From positions 248,001 through 312,000 of the forward strand of contig JAZDIP010000069.1 in the NCBI GenBank assembly GCA_043804925.1: DNA of 64,000 nt. Direction: 5' to 3'. Each line of letters starts with the position of its first letter. The stretch's first letter is position 1. The notes beneath the pieces are model-generated. The model was not told the DNA's origin and ran no database searches. It saw nothing but the letters and a program-made list of their open reading frames with translations. Source of the DNA: ChocPot-Mid sp043804925 (lineage in GTDB: Bacteria; Bacteroidota; Ignavibacteria; Kapaibacteriales; UBA2268). The position numbers were made by a program, and so were the translations under genes. Positions 52,867-61,598 of this stretch are shown one piece after another.

Positions 52867-53583
52867 TCAGACCAAATGAAACATATCCTTTTCAACTCCG
52901 CAAATAGGACATACCCAATCATCGGGCAAATCCCTGAAAGCTGTTCCCGGTTTAATCCCTGCAGTCGGGTCCCCCTCATCCGAATCGTAAACATAACCGC
53001 AAACCGAACAAATATACTCCTCTTTAACCTCTTGAAACTGAGAATCCTCTTCATTCGTAATTGGTAATTCGTAATTAGTAATTTTATAGGTCGGTGCATT
53101 CTTTGGTGATTTGCCTTTAATAACATTCCGGTAATAGGAATATGTCAAAGGAGTTTTATCTTTGCTAATAAAACCGGCATCCATCACTTCCCCGATGAAA
53201 ATGATATGTGTCCCTACATCAATTTCTTTAACAACTTGACATTCAATATATGAAACAGTTTTTTCCAATACAATTGGTGCTCCCGTCACACCTGTTTTAA
53301 ACAAAATATCTTTGAATTTATCGAAATCCCTGCCTGATTTAAAACCCCAGTGACCGATATAAGTCAAATCAACATCCTCCTGAATAATCGAAATTGAAAA
53401 AACTCCACTATTTTTAATATAATCCGTCGTAAGATTATCTTTGTGGGTACAAACAGCAAACCGGGCAGGTTCTGCAGTTACCTGAAAGCATGTATTATTA
53501 ATATGTCCGTTATATTTATTTCCGTTTTTAGAACTTAAAATAAATAGACCATAAGTCATATTGAAGAAAACATCAGTATTCAT
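52867..53583 (-). CDS. Flavin reductase-rubredoxin fusion (high-molecular-weight rubredoxin type)
   Basis: 238 residues: an FMN-binding flavin-reductase-like domain (~1-158, with GLFILSSKNGNKYNGHINNT and a conserved FSISIIQED) joined to a rubredoxin domain (~189-238) with its four iron ligands C192, C195, C225 and C228 in YICSVCGYVYD and WVCPICGVEKD. Such fusions pass electrons from NAD(P)H to flavodiiron proteins in oxygen or NO detoxification. No flavodiiron gene is nearby. The interdomain linker (~166-180, KITNYELPITNEE) is encoded by the AATTCGTAATTAGTAATT intergenic-type repeat. It sits inside the duplicated secreted-protein block, absent from the left copy. Confidence 0.93.
   Translation of the reverse strand: MNTDVFFNMTYGLFILSSKNGNKYNGHINNTCFQVTAEPARFAVCTHKDNLTTDYIKNSGVFSISIIQEDVDLTYIGHWGFKSGRDFDKFKDILFKTGVTGAPIVLEKTVSYIECQVVKEIDVGTHIIFIGEVMDAGFISKDKTPLTYSYYRNVIKGKSPKNAPTYKITNYELPITNEEDSQFQEVKEEYICSVCGYVYDSDEGDPTAGIKPGTAFRDLPDDWVCPICGVEKDMFHLV
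53044..53087. repeat. ATTCGTAATTGGTAATTCGTAATTAG repeat in a coding linker
   Basis: Tandem (A)ATTCGTAATTGGT units on the plus strand, a variant of the AATTCCTAATTCC class, lying exactly between the flavin reductase and rubredoxin domains and in frame. Confidence 0.7.
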
Positions 53584-53714
53584 AACAATTTAGAATAATA
53601 TTCAACAAAATATTAAACAATTTAATGATATTTCATTTAACTTTAAAACAATTTGTTAAATTAAAACTATATACATTAATTTTAATAACATAGGATTTGA
53701 TAGAGTAAGAAAAA

Positions 53715-53741
53715 GTAGGGCAGATTTAACAGCTGCCCTAC
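53715..53741 (-). terminator. GTAGGGCAG hairpin terminator of the giant gene
   Basis: GTAGGGCAG pairs with CTGCCCTAC; minus-strand read-through ends in CTTTTT. Near-identical to 46196-46222. Confidence 0.7.
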
Positions 53742-53775
53742 AATTTTAAAAAATCAAATGGGATGATGTTTGCAA

Positions 53776-56700
53776 TCATCTTTCAATAAATACCCTTTCC
53801 ACTGCGGGTGCAAGATAGTCCAACTGCCATTTGTCAATATTTTCTTCAGCTTGGATGAAGTATAATCCTTGTGTATATTCGCCTGTTGGAATTTTTATTG
53901 TTTCTCCTGGTCGTGCTAAATACTCAAATATCTTCTCTCCAGTAATAGAATATAATCTGACCTTAGCTTTGTTGATATTATCGCTGTTTTCCAATAGATA
54001 TTTAACAGGATAATTCACTGTAACAAAGACTTCGTCTTTGGCTGGATTGGGAAAGACTTTTAACTCCATTTTACCCGCTTCGGTTAATTTTCTTATTTGC
54101 CCGCTCTCCAAGTCAATGATTATTCTACCTCCATAGTTTTCTGCACGCTTGGCTATGACTGTATCGGCTATCGGTAAACCTCCAATAAAAAACCTTTCGG
54201 AATACTCTGCTGTTGTATCATGATTGATAAATATAACCCGGTAATCAAGGTCTGCCATATTGATAATAGTAAACTGCATTAATGTACCTGTTGTATCAGT
54301 TGTTGATACCGGAATTGGAAAGGGCATAAAAGTATTACTTGGATGTCCTTCCAAACCAATTGTTGTTGATTCTGAACTCAACGCATAAACGGTAAAATCT
54401 ATATCTGCACTGGTCTGTGGAGCAACATTAAACATTGGAGTAAAAATTGAGTCTCTTTCAATCTGCTCAAAATAATTTCCATTTACAGTATCTTCAATTT
54501 CAACATAAGGTAAATTCCATGGTAAATTATTACCATTCAAACTTGCAAGTCCAACATAATAATGAAAAGTACTGCTGCTGTACCCGGCATATCCTTCGCA
54601 TATTAAATCATTTTCATTCTGCCTGTAATAATATTTCGCAGATGCCCTTATTTCCGGGGGTGTATCAAAAGAGTTAAAAATCCTTCGATTATGCCATGCT
54701 TCATCTGAAGCAGGAAGAACATGATTAATAGCTTGGTGTGCCTGTTTACCTTCAGAAATATAAAAGATGCTATTATTACCATTTAAATAATTTGATTCGG
54801 TTAAGAAACTATGTGTTCTACTTAAAAGATAAACTTTATTATCAGATGTCAAATTTAAAGTGATTCTGTTTGTATTATCAAAAAGAGCATTATCACCAAA
54901 TATAGACATTTTTGTTAAAGGACCTTGTGCAATATTGGGTTGGATTATACTAAAATCAATTGAGTAAATATGATTAAAATTATAATCATAATAAGTGCTA
55001 TTGCTAATTTTTATATCTCTTCCTGTAATGAAAAAAAGGCTGGGGAGGAAATCACAAAAGAATTCATCCTGCCAAAATACATAATGAAAATCAGAAGACC
55101 TAAGAGACTTTAGGATAACAGGAAAAGTAGAATTTATATTATAGTGTAAAAGACTTATTTGAACAATTGAACTATCCCAATTAAAATATACTTCGGGATT
55201 TCTCTTACTTGTTGATTTAGGAAAATAATTTTGGATTCCATCACCAAAATCAATTTTTAATTTTGTTAATAAAATCCTATCAATATATTCAGGACCATCT
55301 CCCCATTGTCTTTTTTCTTGCCAAACTAATGATGCTTCGTTTTTATTGTTTGAATAAACATTTAATGATGGGTGCTTGCTTGAATATGTATTTGACCAAT
55401 TTATTCTAATTGTATCAAGACAAGGATATGGGGAAGCCAAACTCCTATAACCCGCTACTATTCCTCCAGGCGAATTATTCTCAAATATAAAATTAGAAAA
55501 TGCATAATAATTCCCATCCGTTGAAGCATTAATTACAGGATTACCCCAATTGCTTCGATCTAATGAGTCTGCAAAATAATATTCGATGATAAAACTATTG
55601 GGATAACCAATTATTTCACTATTGACTTCAAAAGTAGATTCAACAATAAAATCAATGGGGTGTGTTGTCTTATTTTCATTAAAACAAGTGTAAACAACAT
55701 AAGCTCTCAAACTATCGTTTGCATCTTTACGTACCACAATTGAAGGATAATCACATGAAATTGAATCAAAATATTCTATAGGACTACTTATACAAGTTGG
55801 TTTAGTAATAAATTCCGATAGCCATATTTCAGGTTCCCATACAATATTTTGGTCTACTGAATTCACATATATTTTCTTACTCCTCCTGTAATATACTCCC
55901 ATTGAATCACTGCCCTCCCTTTGCGGTTTATAATAAACCATATGATACCTTATAGTATCGGTTTCATTACCATTTGAATCCAATACGGAATATGCTATCA
56001 TCTTATTCTGATTTGAATGGTCCAAATAGCCAAGAGCTGTGTCAGGATGCAATACTTCAACTTTAAATATTTTTCCTTCACCAGGTAGTAATTTTACTGT
56101 AAAATCTCCGTCCTGTTTAATTATCGTATCTTTGTAATCATAATATTCAGGAGCTCGCCACCACCAGATTGAATCATTTGCAGAATACAAATCTCCGCCA
56201 AGCTCTGATACTCTTAAAAGACAATATTCATTGGTATCATTTGAATTTTCGTAATTAAACGGAATTGTAAATTCACGGCAGCCAAGCCGCTTCCACCAAT
56301 AATTTCTCATTACACTATCACCTCCTGGATTTTTTATGGCGTTACAACTGTCAAAAAATTCGGCTGTTGAGAGAAATCTCATATAATGACGAGTTTGTCC
56401 AGCTGAATCCCATTCCCAATTAATTAATGGATTTGTCCTTCTATTTTGAATTCCTAAATAAAATACATCTGTTAAAGCAGAATTTTTATCTTTTAATAAA
56501 GTTACATCATAAAAACCGGAATCTATTCTAAATCCTGTACTATCGATATATTCATTTTCATAATAAGGTATATGATAATATTCAAAATCACTGCCTTGAA
56601 CATATTTTGTCCGTCCAATTGGTCTAATTTTCCAATCAATTTTATCTAATGAAACAAAATTTTTCAATATTGAATCATTATAATCTCCATGCTGATTGTA

Positions 56701-59700
56701 CCATGTTTTGTATCCCTTACCAAACCACGCTTGTAATTGGAGATCCATCAAAGTATTTTCGTTTGCTTTACAATAATCTATTATATGCTTTAATTCGACC
56801 CTTGTTGATTTTTGTCCAACATATACCCTGTCTATACTAACATGCTGGCTATCTGCAATTGTTGAAAGAGGTTGAATCAAATCTAATCCATTTGGGTCAT
56901 TGTTTATAACAAAATCACCACCAATTGTGTCTGAATAAATAATATTCTCATCGGATGATAATACTTTAATCGAATCTTCCATTCCATGAGCCATTAAACC
57001 AGTCCAACACGATGAATCATCAATAAAGGATTCATTTGCTTTATCTCTATCGAATAAAAGTCCCTTTGCTCCCTTTAGGATGTGACTCATAATTAATGCC
57101 CTAAACTCCTCTCCGGTTTTTTGTCTATTATGATGTCCAGCTTGAATATAGAAACTACCAGTTACGGTTGGATCAATGATTCCATTAAAATTACAACCTA
57201 ATAGTTCATGATGCCACCAAATATCGCCTGAATAAAGAAATTTTTTATCTTGTACAAAATCTCTAAAAGCAATGCTTTCCAAGTAACCTTGAAACGATGA
57301 TTTTCTATCAGCATTTTCAAGTTTATATTGATATTCTTGCAAGTTTTTAACTGTATCTAAAAATTTTATTGTAAAAGCGTAGGCTGAATCAATCCCCAAA
57401 AATTTGCAAATAAAAGTTTCATAACCTGAAATTAATGAATCACCTCTATGAGTACCATTATAGCCAGGACCTAAACCTAATCCATAAGCGTATTTTGGAA
57501 ATGTTACATTGTCATCATCAGTTGTATATAGAAACGGTGCAGCAACTCTTCTTCCGGGTGAGCCCATATTTATCCATCTTTCTTTTGCTCCAATATAATA
57601 CCTGAATAAAGAATCATAAGAACAATCCTCTTCAGTTATACCTAAATTACCGACTAATTTATTATAATACCTACAGGCAAGCCAAAAAGAAGTTCCTATT
57701 TCATCTCGAGTATAAAACCTGATTGCTTTTAATCCTTTATTGCTCTTTGTTAACGTATCTAAATCTCTTTGTGTCCTGAAAACAATTAAGCTGTCAAATT
57801 CACCTAAAAGCAACCTTCGTGCATGAGGTGTTACAAGTCTTATCCAATCTATCTCAATATCGGTATTTCCAAAATATGTAATTTCAATATCTAATGAATC
57901 ATATTTTGAATCGGTAATATATGGATTCTTTATTGTATCACATATAAAAAATCCTGATATAATAACAGTCTCATTTCTTAAAGGTAACATTTTATCTTCA
58001 ATTACTAATTGATTAGTATCAACTTGTACTTTATAGTAATAAATAGTTTCTTTTCCATCGACTGTGTCACGATGATCAATTCTTGTTAGAGAATCTCTTA
58101 ATCTTCTTACTTTGCCTCTATATTCATCTAATGATGTGTATATTTCATCAATTTTTTGAATTTCGGGATTAGGGATTTTAGAAAAATTGATGGTATCCCA
58201 CTTAGATTGATTATTGCTGTAATAAAAAATTCGAATTTTGAGGACTGGATCATTAGTAAATATATTGTTAGAACTATCGTGACGTTTCATATTGATATCA
58301 ATATAAAATTGTTTCCCGTTCGATTCAGGATTGGGATTATGCGAACTTCCCTTATGTATAGTTTCCTTTGTGTCCCCTGGCCAGATGTTTTTTAAAACAA
58401 CATTATTGGTATAGGAAGCATTCTTAAGAAGGACAATAGTCGTGTTTGTTGTATCAACGTCATCATGTATATATCTAAATCCAAACACGGGGTCTGCGGA
58501 ATCTGCTTCCCTTGTTTTAAAGCTACCCGGATTTGTAATTTTCAAAGCAGGTTCGTACTGAATCCCCATCGCTTGCATAGCATTACTTTCATTACCGGCA
58601 TTTGCCCAAACACCAACAGTTCCCATGAAAACATAAGAACTATCCGGGATTTCATTTAAATTTATGGGATAACTGCAATAATGAATCTGGTTCATGTTCA
58701 TGGCTCTTGTTAAATCAAGATTACCACCCCACTGCCAACCGAATACCATTCCCTTAATATCAAAATCAGGATGTTCCGAACTTATTAATTCCGGTTCGGG
58801 ATTAACTCCTATTGTGAACTGTTGTTGAATAGGTTCATTTTCCAAACTTCTCAGAAGTGGAGCAAAACAGGCATAATTATACAGATTATAAGAATAATAA
58901 GGAGATGAAAGATTAACCTTTATCATTTCAAAATTAATATCATCATTTGTTCCATTATCTTTGACAGTTGTTAATACCCAATTGGAATATTTGTATTCCA
59001 AAGGTGAACTATTTACAAAAGCTTGATACCCTGTAAAATTATTTGTGTCTCCACCGCTTGGACCAACATTAATGTCTAAAAATCCCGGTTCACTGTAACG
59101 GAAATAATGATGCATATGACCGCTGAAATTGGCTTTGGCTCCATATTTATATAGTGTATCCCTGTATGCATAGTTCTTTTCAAAAGGTTCGTAAAACATA
59201 GGAATATGAGTAAAGCAGAAAATATTGTTAGGTACATTTGGGTCGCTAAAACGGCTTCCAAGTTGTTCCAGTTGTCTCGGAGTCAAACTAAAGACCTTTA
59301 CTCCATTGGTATCGGCAGGATGGGCAACATTTCTCGTAATAATAAACCTGCTTTTATTATTTGCATTTCCGTAATCGAAATAATAATCGAACGAAGTATC
59401 AGCATATATGCTGTCGGTATTACCATTCCAAAATGGATTTATAGTATCTTTGTAATCATCCCAACAGGAGCCGCTTTGAAATTCATGATTTCCCGGAACA
59501 AGGAAAACTGGAATTGAGTCCTTGAACATTCTACCAAAATCAAACTCATCGACAGAATCACATTTTATATAATCATAAAAGCTTTTCAAATGTGAACATC
59601 CATCATAAGCATCTCCACAAATTATTATGAAATCCAACTTGGGTGAAATAGTTTTTATCGAATCCAGTATTGCCTTGAATTGAGCATTAGAATAATTATT

Positions 59701-59868
59701 TTTATAATGCGTATCCGAAAGTATGGCAAACTTTATTGAATCAACAGGTGATTGTTCATTAAGCAGTTCTATCGCTTGTTCAAACAATGTATTGCTTTGT
59801 GAATATAGATTAACAAAGGTAATGCAGATAAAAAGAATAACAATCGAGATATATTTAACATTAAACAT
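53776..59868 (-). CDS. Giant secreted metallophosphoesterase with T9SS-type C-terminus
   Basis: 2030 residues from the ATG at 59866-59868, chosen because GGAGG lies upstream at the right spacing. Order: signal peptide (~1-24, ending LYSQ); calcineurin-like phosphoesterase (~45-300) with all motifs, D-T-H (ILSDTHYK), GDAYD, PGNHEF, a TH(IP) and SGHMHHY; then ~1600 residues of unassigned, beta-rich, Asp/Tyr-rich sequence containing GMVFGWQWGG, GRRVAAPFLYTTDDD and WWHHELLGCNFNG; a T9SS-like domain (~1930-2010, KVFPNPAKDEVFV, YTQGLYFIQ); and an extra tail LDYLAPAVERVFIER. It should act on phosphate esters outside the cell. It follows a WD40 gene by 38 bases. I know no characterised protein of this layout. 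Confidence 0.85.
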   Translation of the reverse strand: MFNVKYISIVILFICITFVNLYSQSNTLFEQAIELLNEQSPVDSIKFAILSDTHYKNNYSNAQFKAILDSIKTISPKLDFIIICGDAYDGCSHLKSFYDYIKCDSVDEFDFGRMFKDSIPVFLVPGNHEFQSGSCWDDYKDTINPFWNGNTDSIYADTSFDYYFDYGNANNKSRFIITRNVAHPADTNGVKVFSLTPRQLEQLGSRFSDPNVPNNIFCFTHIPMFYEPFEKNYAYRDTLYKYGAKANFSGHMHHYFRYSEPGFLDINVGPSGGDTNNFTGYQAFVNSSPLEYKYSNWVLTTVKDNGTNDDINFEMIKVNLSSPYYSYNLYNYACFAPLLRSLENEPIQQQFTIGVNPEPELISSEHPDFDIKGMVFGWQWGGNLDLTRAMNMNQIHYCSYPINLNEIPDSSYVFMGTVGVWANAGNESNAMQAMGIQYEPALKITNPGSFKTREADSADPVFGFRYIHDDVDTTNTTIVLLKNASYTNNVVLKNIWPGDTKETIHKGSSHNPNPESNGKQFYIDINMKRHDSSNNIFTNDPVLKIRIFYYSNNQSKWDTINFSKIPNPEIQKIDEIYTSLDEYRGKVRRLRDSLTRIDHRDTVDGKETIYYYKVQVDTNQLVIEDKMLPLRNETVIISGFFICDTIKNPYITDSKYDSLDIEITYFGNTDIEIDWIRLVTPHARRLLLGEFDSLIVFRTQRDLDTLTKSNKGLKAIRFYTRDEIGTSFWLACRYYNKLVGNLGITEEDCSYDSLFRYYIGAKERWINMGSPGRRVAAPFLYTTDDDNVTFPKYAYGLGLGPGYNGTHRGDSLISGYETFICKFLGIDSAYAFTIKFLDTVKNLQEYQYKLENADRKSSFQGYLESIAFRDFVQDKKFLYSGDIWWHHELLGCNFNGIIDPTVTGSFYIQAGHHNRQKTGEEFRALIMSHILKGAKGLLFDRDKANESFIDDSSCWTGLMAHGMEDSIKVLSSDENIIYSDTIGGDFVINNDPNGLDLIQPLSTIADSQHVSIDRVYVGQKSTRVELKHIIDYCKANENTLMDLQLQAWFGKGYKTWYNQHGDYNDSILKNFVSLDKIDWKIRPIGRTKYVQGSDFEYYHIPYYENEYIDSTGFRIDSGFYDVTLLKDKNSALTDVFYLGIQNRRTNPLINWEWDSAGQTRHYMRFLSTAEFFDSCNAIKNPGGDSVMRNYWWKRLGCREFTIPFNYENSNDTNEYCLLRVSELGGDLYSANDSIWWWRAPEYYDYKDTIIKQDGDFTVKLLPGEGKIFKVEVLHPDTALGYLDHSNQNKMIAYSVLDSNGNETDTIRYHMVYYKPQREGSDSMGVYYRRSKKIYVNSVDQNIVWEPEIWLSEFITKPTCISSPIEYFDSISCDYPSIVVRKDANDSLRAYVVYTCFNENKTTHPIDFIVESTFEVNSEIIGYPNSFIIEYYFADSLDRSNWGNPVINASTDGNYYAFSNFIFENNSPGGIVAGYRSLASPYPCLDTIRINWSNTYSSKHPSLNVYSNNKNEASLVWQEKRQWGDGPEYIDRILLTKLKIDFGDGIQNYFPKSTSKRNPEVYFNWDSSIVQISLLHYNINSTFPVILKSLRSSDFHYVFWQDEFFCDFLPSLFFITGRDIKISNSTYYDYNFNHIYSIDFSIIQPNIAQGPLTKMSIFGDNALFDNTNRITLNLTSDNKVYLLSRTHSFLTESNYLNGNNSIFYISEGKQAHQAINHVLPASDEAWHNRRIFNSFDTPPEIRASAKYYYRQNENDLICEGYAGYSSSTFHYYVGLASLNGNNLPWNLPYVEIEDTVNGNYFEQIERDSIFTPMFNVAPQTSADIDFTVYALSSESTTIGLEGHPSNTFMPFPIPVSTTDTTGTLMQFTIINMADLDYRVIFINHDTTAEYSERFFIGGLPIADTVIAKRAENYGGRIIIDLESGQIRKLTEAGKMELKVFPNPAKDEVFVTVNYPVKYLLENSDNINKAKVRLYSITGEKIFEYLARPGETIKIPTGEYTQGLYFIQAEENIDKWQLDYLAPAVERVFIER

Positions 59869-59906
59869 GACATCCTCCATTAAATTTTATTATTTTTTTT
59901 GTTTTA

Positions 59907-61214
59907 TTAGGGAGCTAAGAATCTTAAAGTATATATTTCATCAGAAATATTTAACTCTAATATATAAATACCTGTTGATAGAAAGCCAATATCTATTTCA
60001 ATTTTCTTAAGGTCAGAATTAATTATTTGCTCATTTAATGATTTGATGAGTTTACCTGTTATATCATATATTTTTATATCAATATTTCCAGAAAATTTCT
60101 CCGGAAGTTCGACGTATAATTTTTCATTCTTTTTTATATATTTAATTTCTGTATCTTTTTTCTCCTTCACATCAGTCCCGTTCCATTTTGAATTTAAAAG
60201 ATAGGTAATGAAATATGTATCATTTTTTGGGTTAGGATCGAAACCAGAAGATATTATATAATTGTTAATAGAAACATCAATACTGATAGCTCCAGAATAT
60301 GGATATTGATAGACTCTTTCTCCAGATTTAATATTATACACCAATACTACATCAGTTAGATTGCCTTCGGTATCATTACCTAATATTATAAATTTGGAAT
60401 CATTAGAAAAAGAAATCCTGTTGATAAAACGATATTCCGTACCTTGCACCGATATAGTCTTTATTATATCTTTTGTTTCTAAATCCCATATATTAACTAA
60501 ACCGTCATGCCCACAACTTGCAATCATGGTATTGTCATTTGAGAATTTAACATCACCAATTTCACCACCATGATAACCTAAAATTGAGATTTCATCATAG
60601 GTATTTGCATTCATTAGAATGACAGAACTACTATCTCCCCGATAGTCGGAAAAACTGAAATACTTGCCATTTGGTGAGATATCTAAACGATATGCCATAT
60701 AATATCTCCCGATAAATGTTTTAATAATCTCTTTTGTTGCTATGTCAATCACGAGAATCTGTGGCTCGTCAAGTCCCATTTTTCCTGTAGTTGTGATAAT
60801 TCGTTTGCCGTCAGGAGTGATGCAAGCTTCAGCACCTGAAGAACTTTCACCAAGATTGAATCTCATTAATGTATCTCCTGAGACTGTGTTTATTACTGAA
60901 ACACCAGCACCTCCTACACCACCTGAACATATAATAGTATCACCGGTAGATGAAAATTCAATTCGGCTGATTTTACCACAACGTCCTGAGAATGTTTTTA
61001 CTAAACTTCCATTATTTACTTCATATTGGTATATGTCTTTATAAACACCTACAAACACATACAGCCCGTCAGGGCTAAATTTAACGACATTAACGTTGTC
61101 AAGGGCTTTGCTCCAGACTGTGTCGGGAAGCGGCTCCTGCGAGAGCAGTAGAAGATTAATTCCTACTAAAAGTAGCAAGAAAGCGATTAAGAAAAATAAT
61201 TTTGCAGTTTTCAT
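59907..61214 (-). CDS. Secreted WD40 protein with C-terminal T9SS-like domain (right copy)
   Basis: 435 residues from the ATG at 61212-61214, which has AAAGGT eight bases upstream; a longer frame from TTG at 61229 exists. Signal peptide (LFFLIAFLLLLVGINLLLLSQ), then WD40 blades (NVVKFSPDGLYVFVGVYKD, DVKFSNDNTMIASCGHDGLVNIWDLET), then an ~85-residue C-terminal domain ending LSTGIYILELNISDEIYTLRFLAP, which fits the T9SS type A pattern although the usual P-N-P start is not obvious. First gene of the right-hand copy of the duplicated block, 38 bases before the giant gene. Confidence 0.88.
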   Translation of the reverse strand: MKTAKLFFLIAFLLLLVGINLLLLSQEPLPDTVWSKALDNVNVVKFSPDGLYVFVGVYKDIYQYEVNNGSLVKTFSGRCGKISRIEFSSTGDTIICSGGVGGAGVSVINTVSGDTLMRFNLGESSSGAEACITPDGKRIITTTGKMGLDEPQILVIDIATKEIIKTFIGRYYMAYRLDISPNGKYFSFSDYRGDSSSVILMNANTYDEISILGYHGGEIGDVKFSNDNTMIASCGHDGLVNIWDLETKDIIKTISVQGTEYRFINRISFSNDSKFIILGNDTEGNLTDVVLVYNIKSGERVYQYPYSGAISIDVSINNYIISSGFDPNPKNDTYFITYLLNSKWNGTDVKEKKDTEIKYIKKNEKLYVELPEKFSGNIDIKIYDITGKLIKSLNEQIINSDLKKIEIDIGFLSTGIYILELNISDEIYTLRFLAP

Positions 61215-61422
61215 ATAGAGACCTTTCAAAAATTGTAGAAAATTTATTTTATAACTTTAAAGTCATGATAAAATTAAAAAATCAAGCATCAAAAATAAAT
61301 CGTTACATTCAAAAAATAAAAAATAAAAAAAGCATTACTTTTATGATATAAAAAAGTAACTTTATTCTAAAATATAATTAATTTTTGTCATAAGCAAGTA
61401 CTTAAAAAAAAATAATTTAGAG

Positions 61423-61477
61423 AATTGCAGAAATTGACAATTATTTCCTATAAAATTGCAGATATTGACAATTATTT
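61423..61477 (+). repeat. Two 24-base direct repeats, 31-base period, upstream of the TPR gene
   Basis: AATTGCAGAAATTGACAATTATTT (61423-61446) and AATTGCAGATATTGACAATTATTT (61454-61477) differ at one base. Each contains TTGACA, and the second is followed by TATAAT at 61490 after 19 bases. They lie ~120 bases before the TPR start and could be an operator pair on the same face of the helix. The rest of the 61215-61598 gap is AT-rich without a gene. Confidence 0.6.
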
Positions 61478-61598
61478 TTATCATATTATTATAATTTCTA
61501 ACTAACTTTAAAACAATTTGTGGAGAATTAAGTCTTTGTTTTTTAAAAATGAAGTATTATTATTGTAAAATTTTGAAAAGTATATTCAGGAATATATA

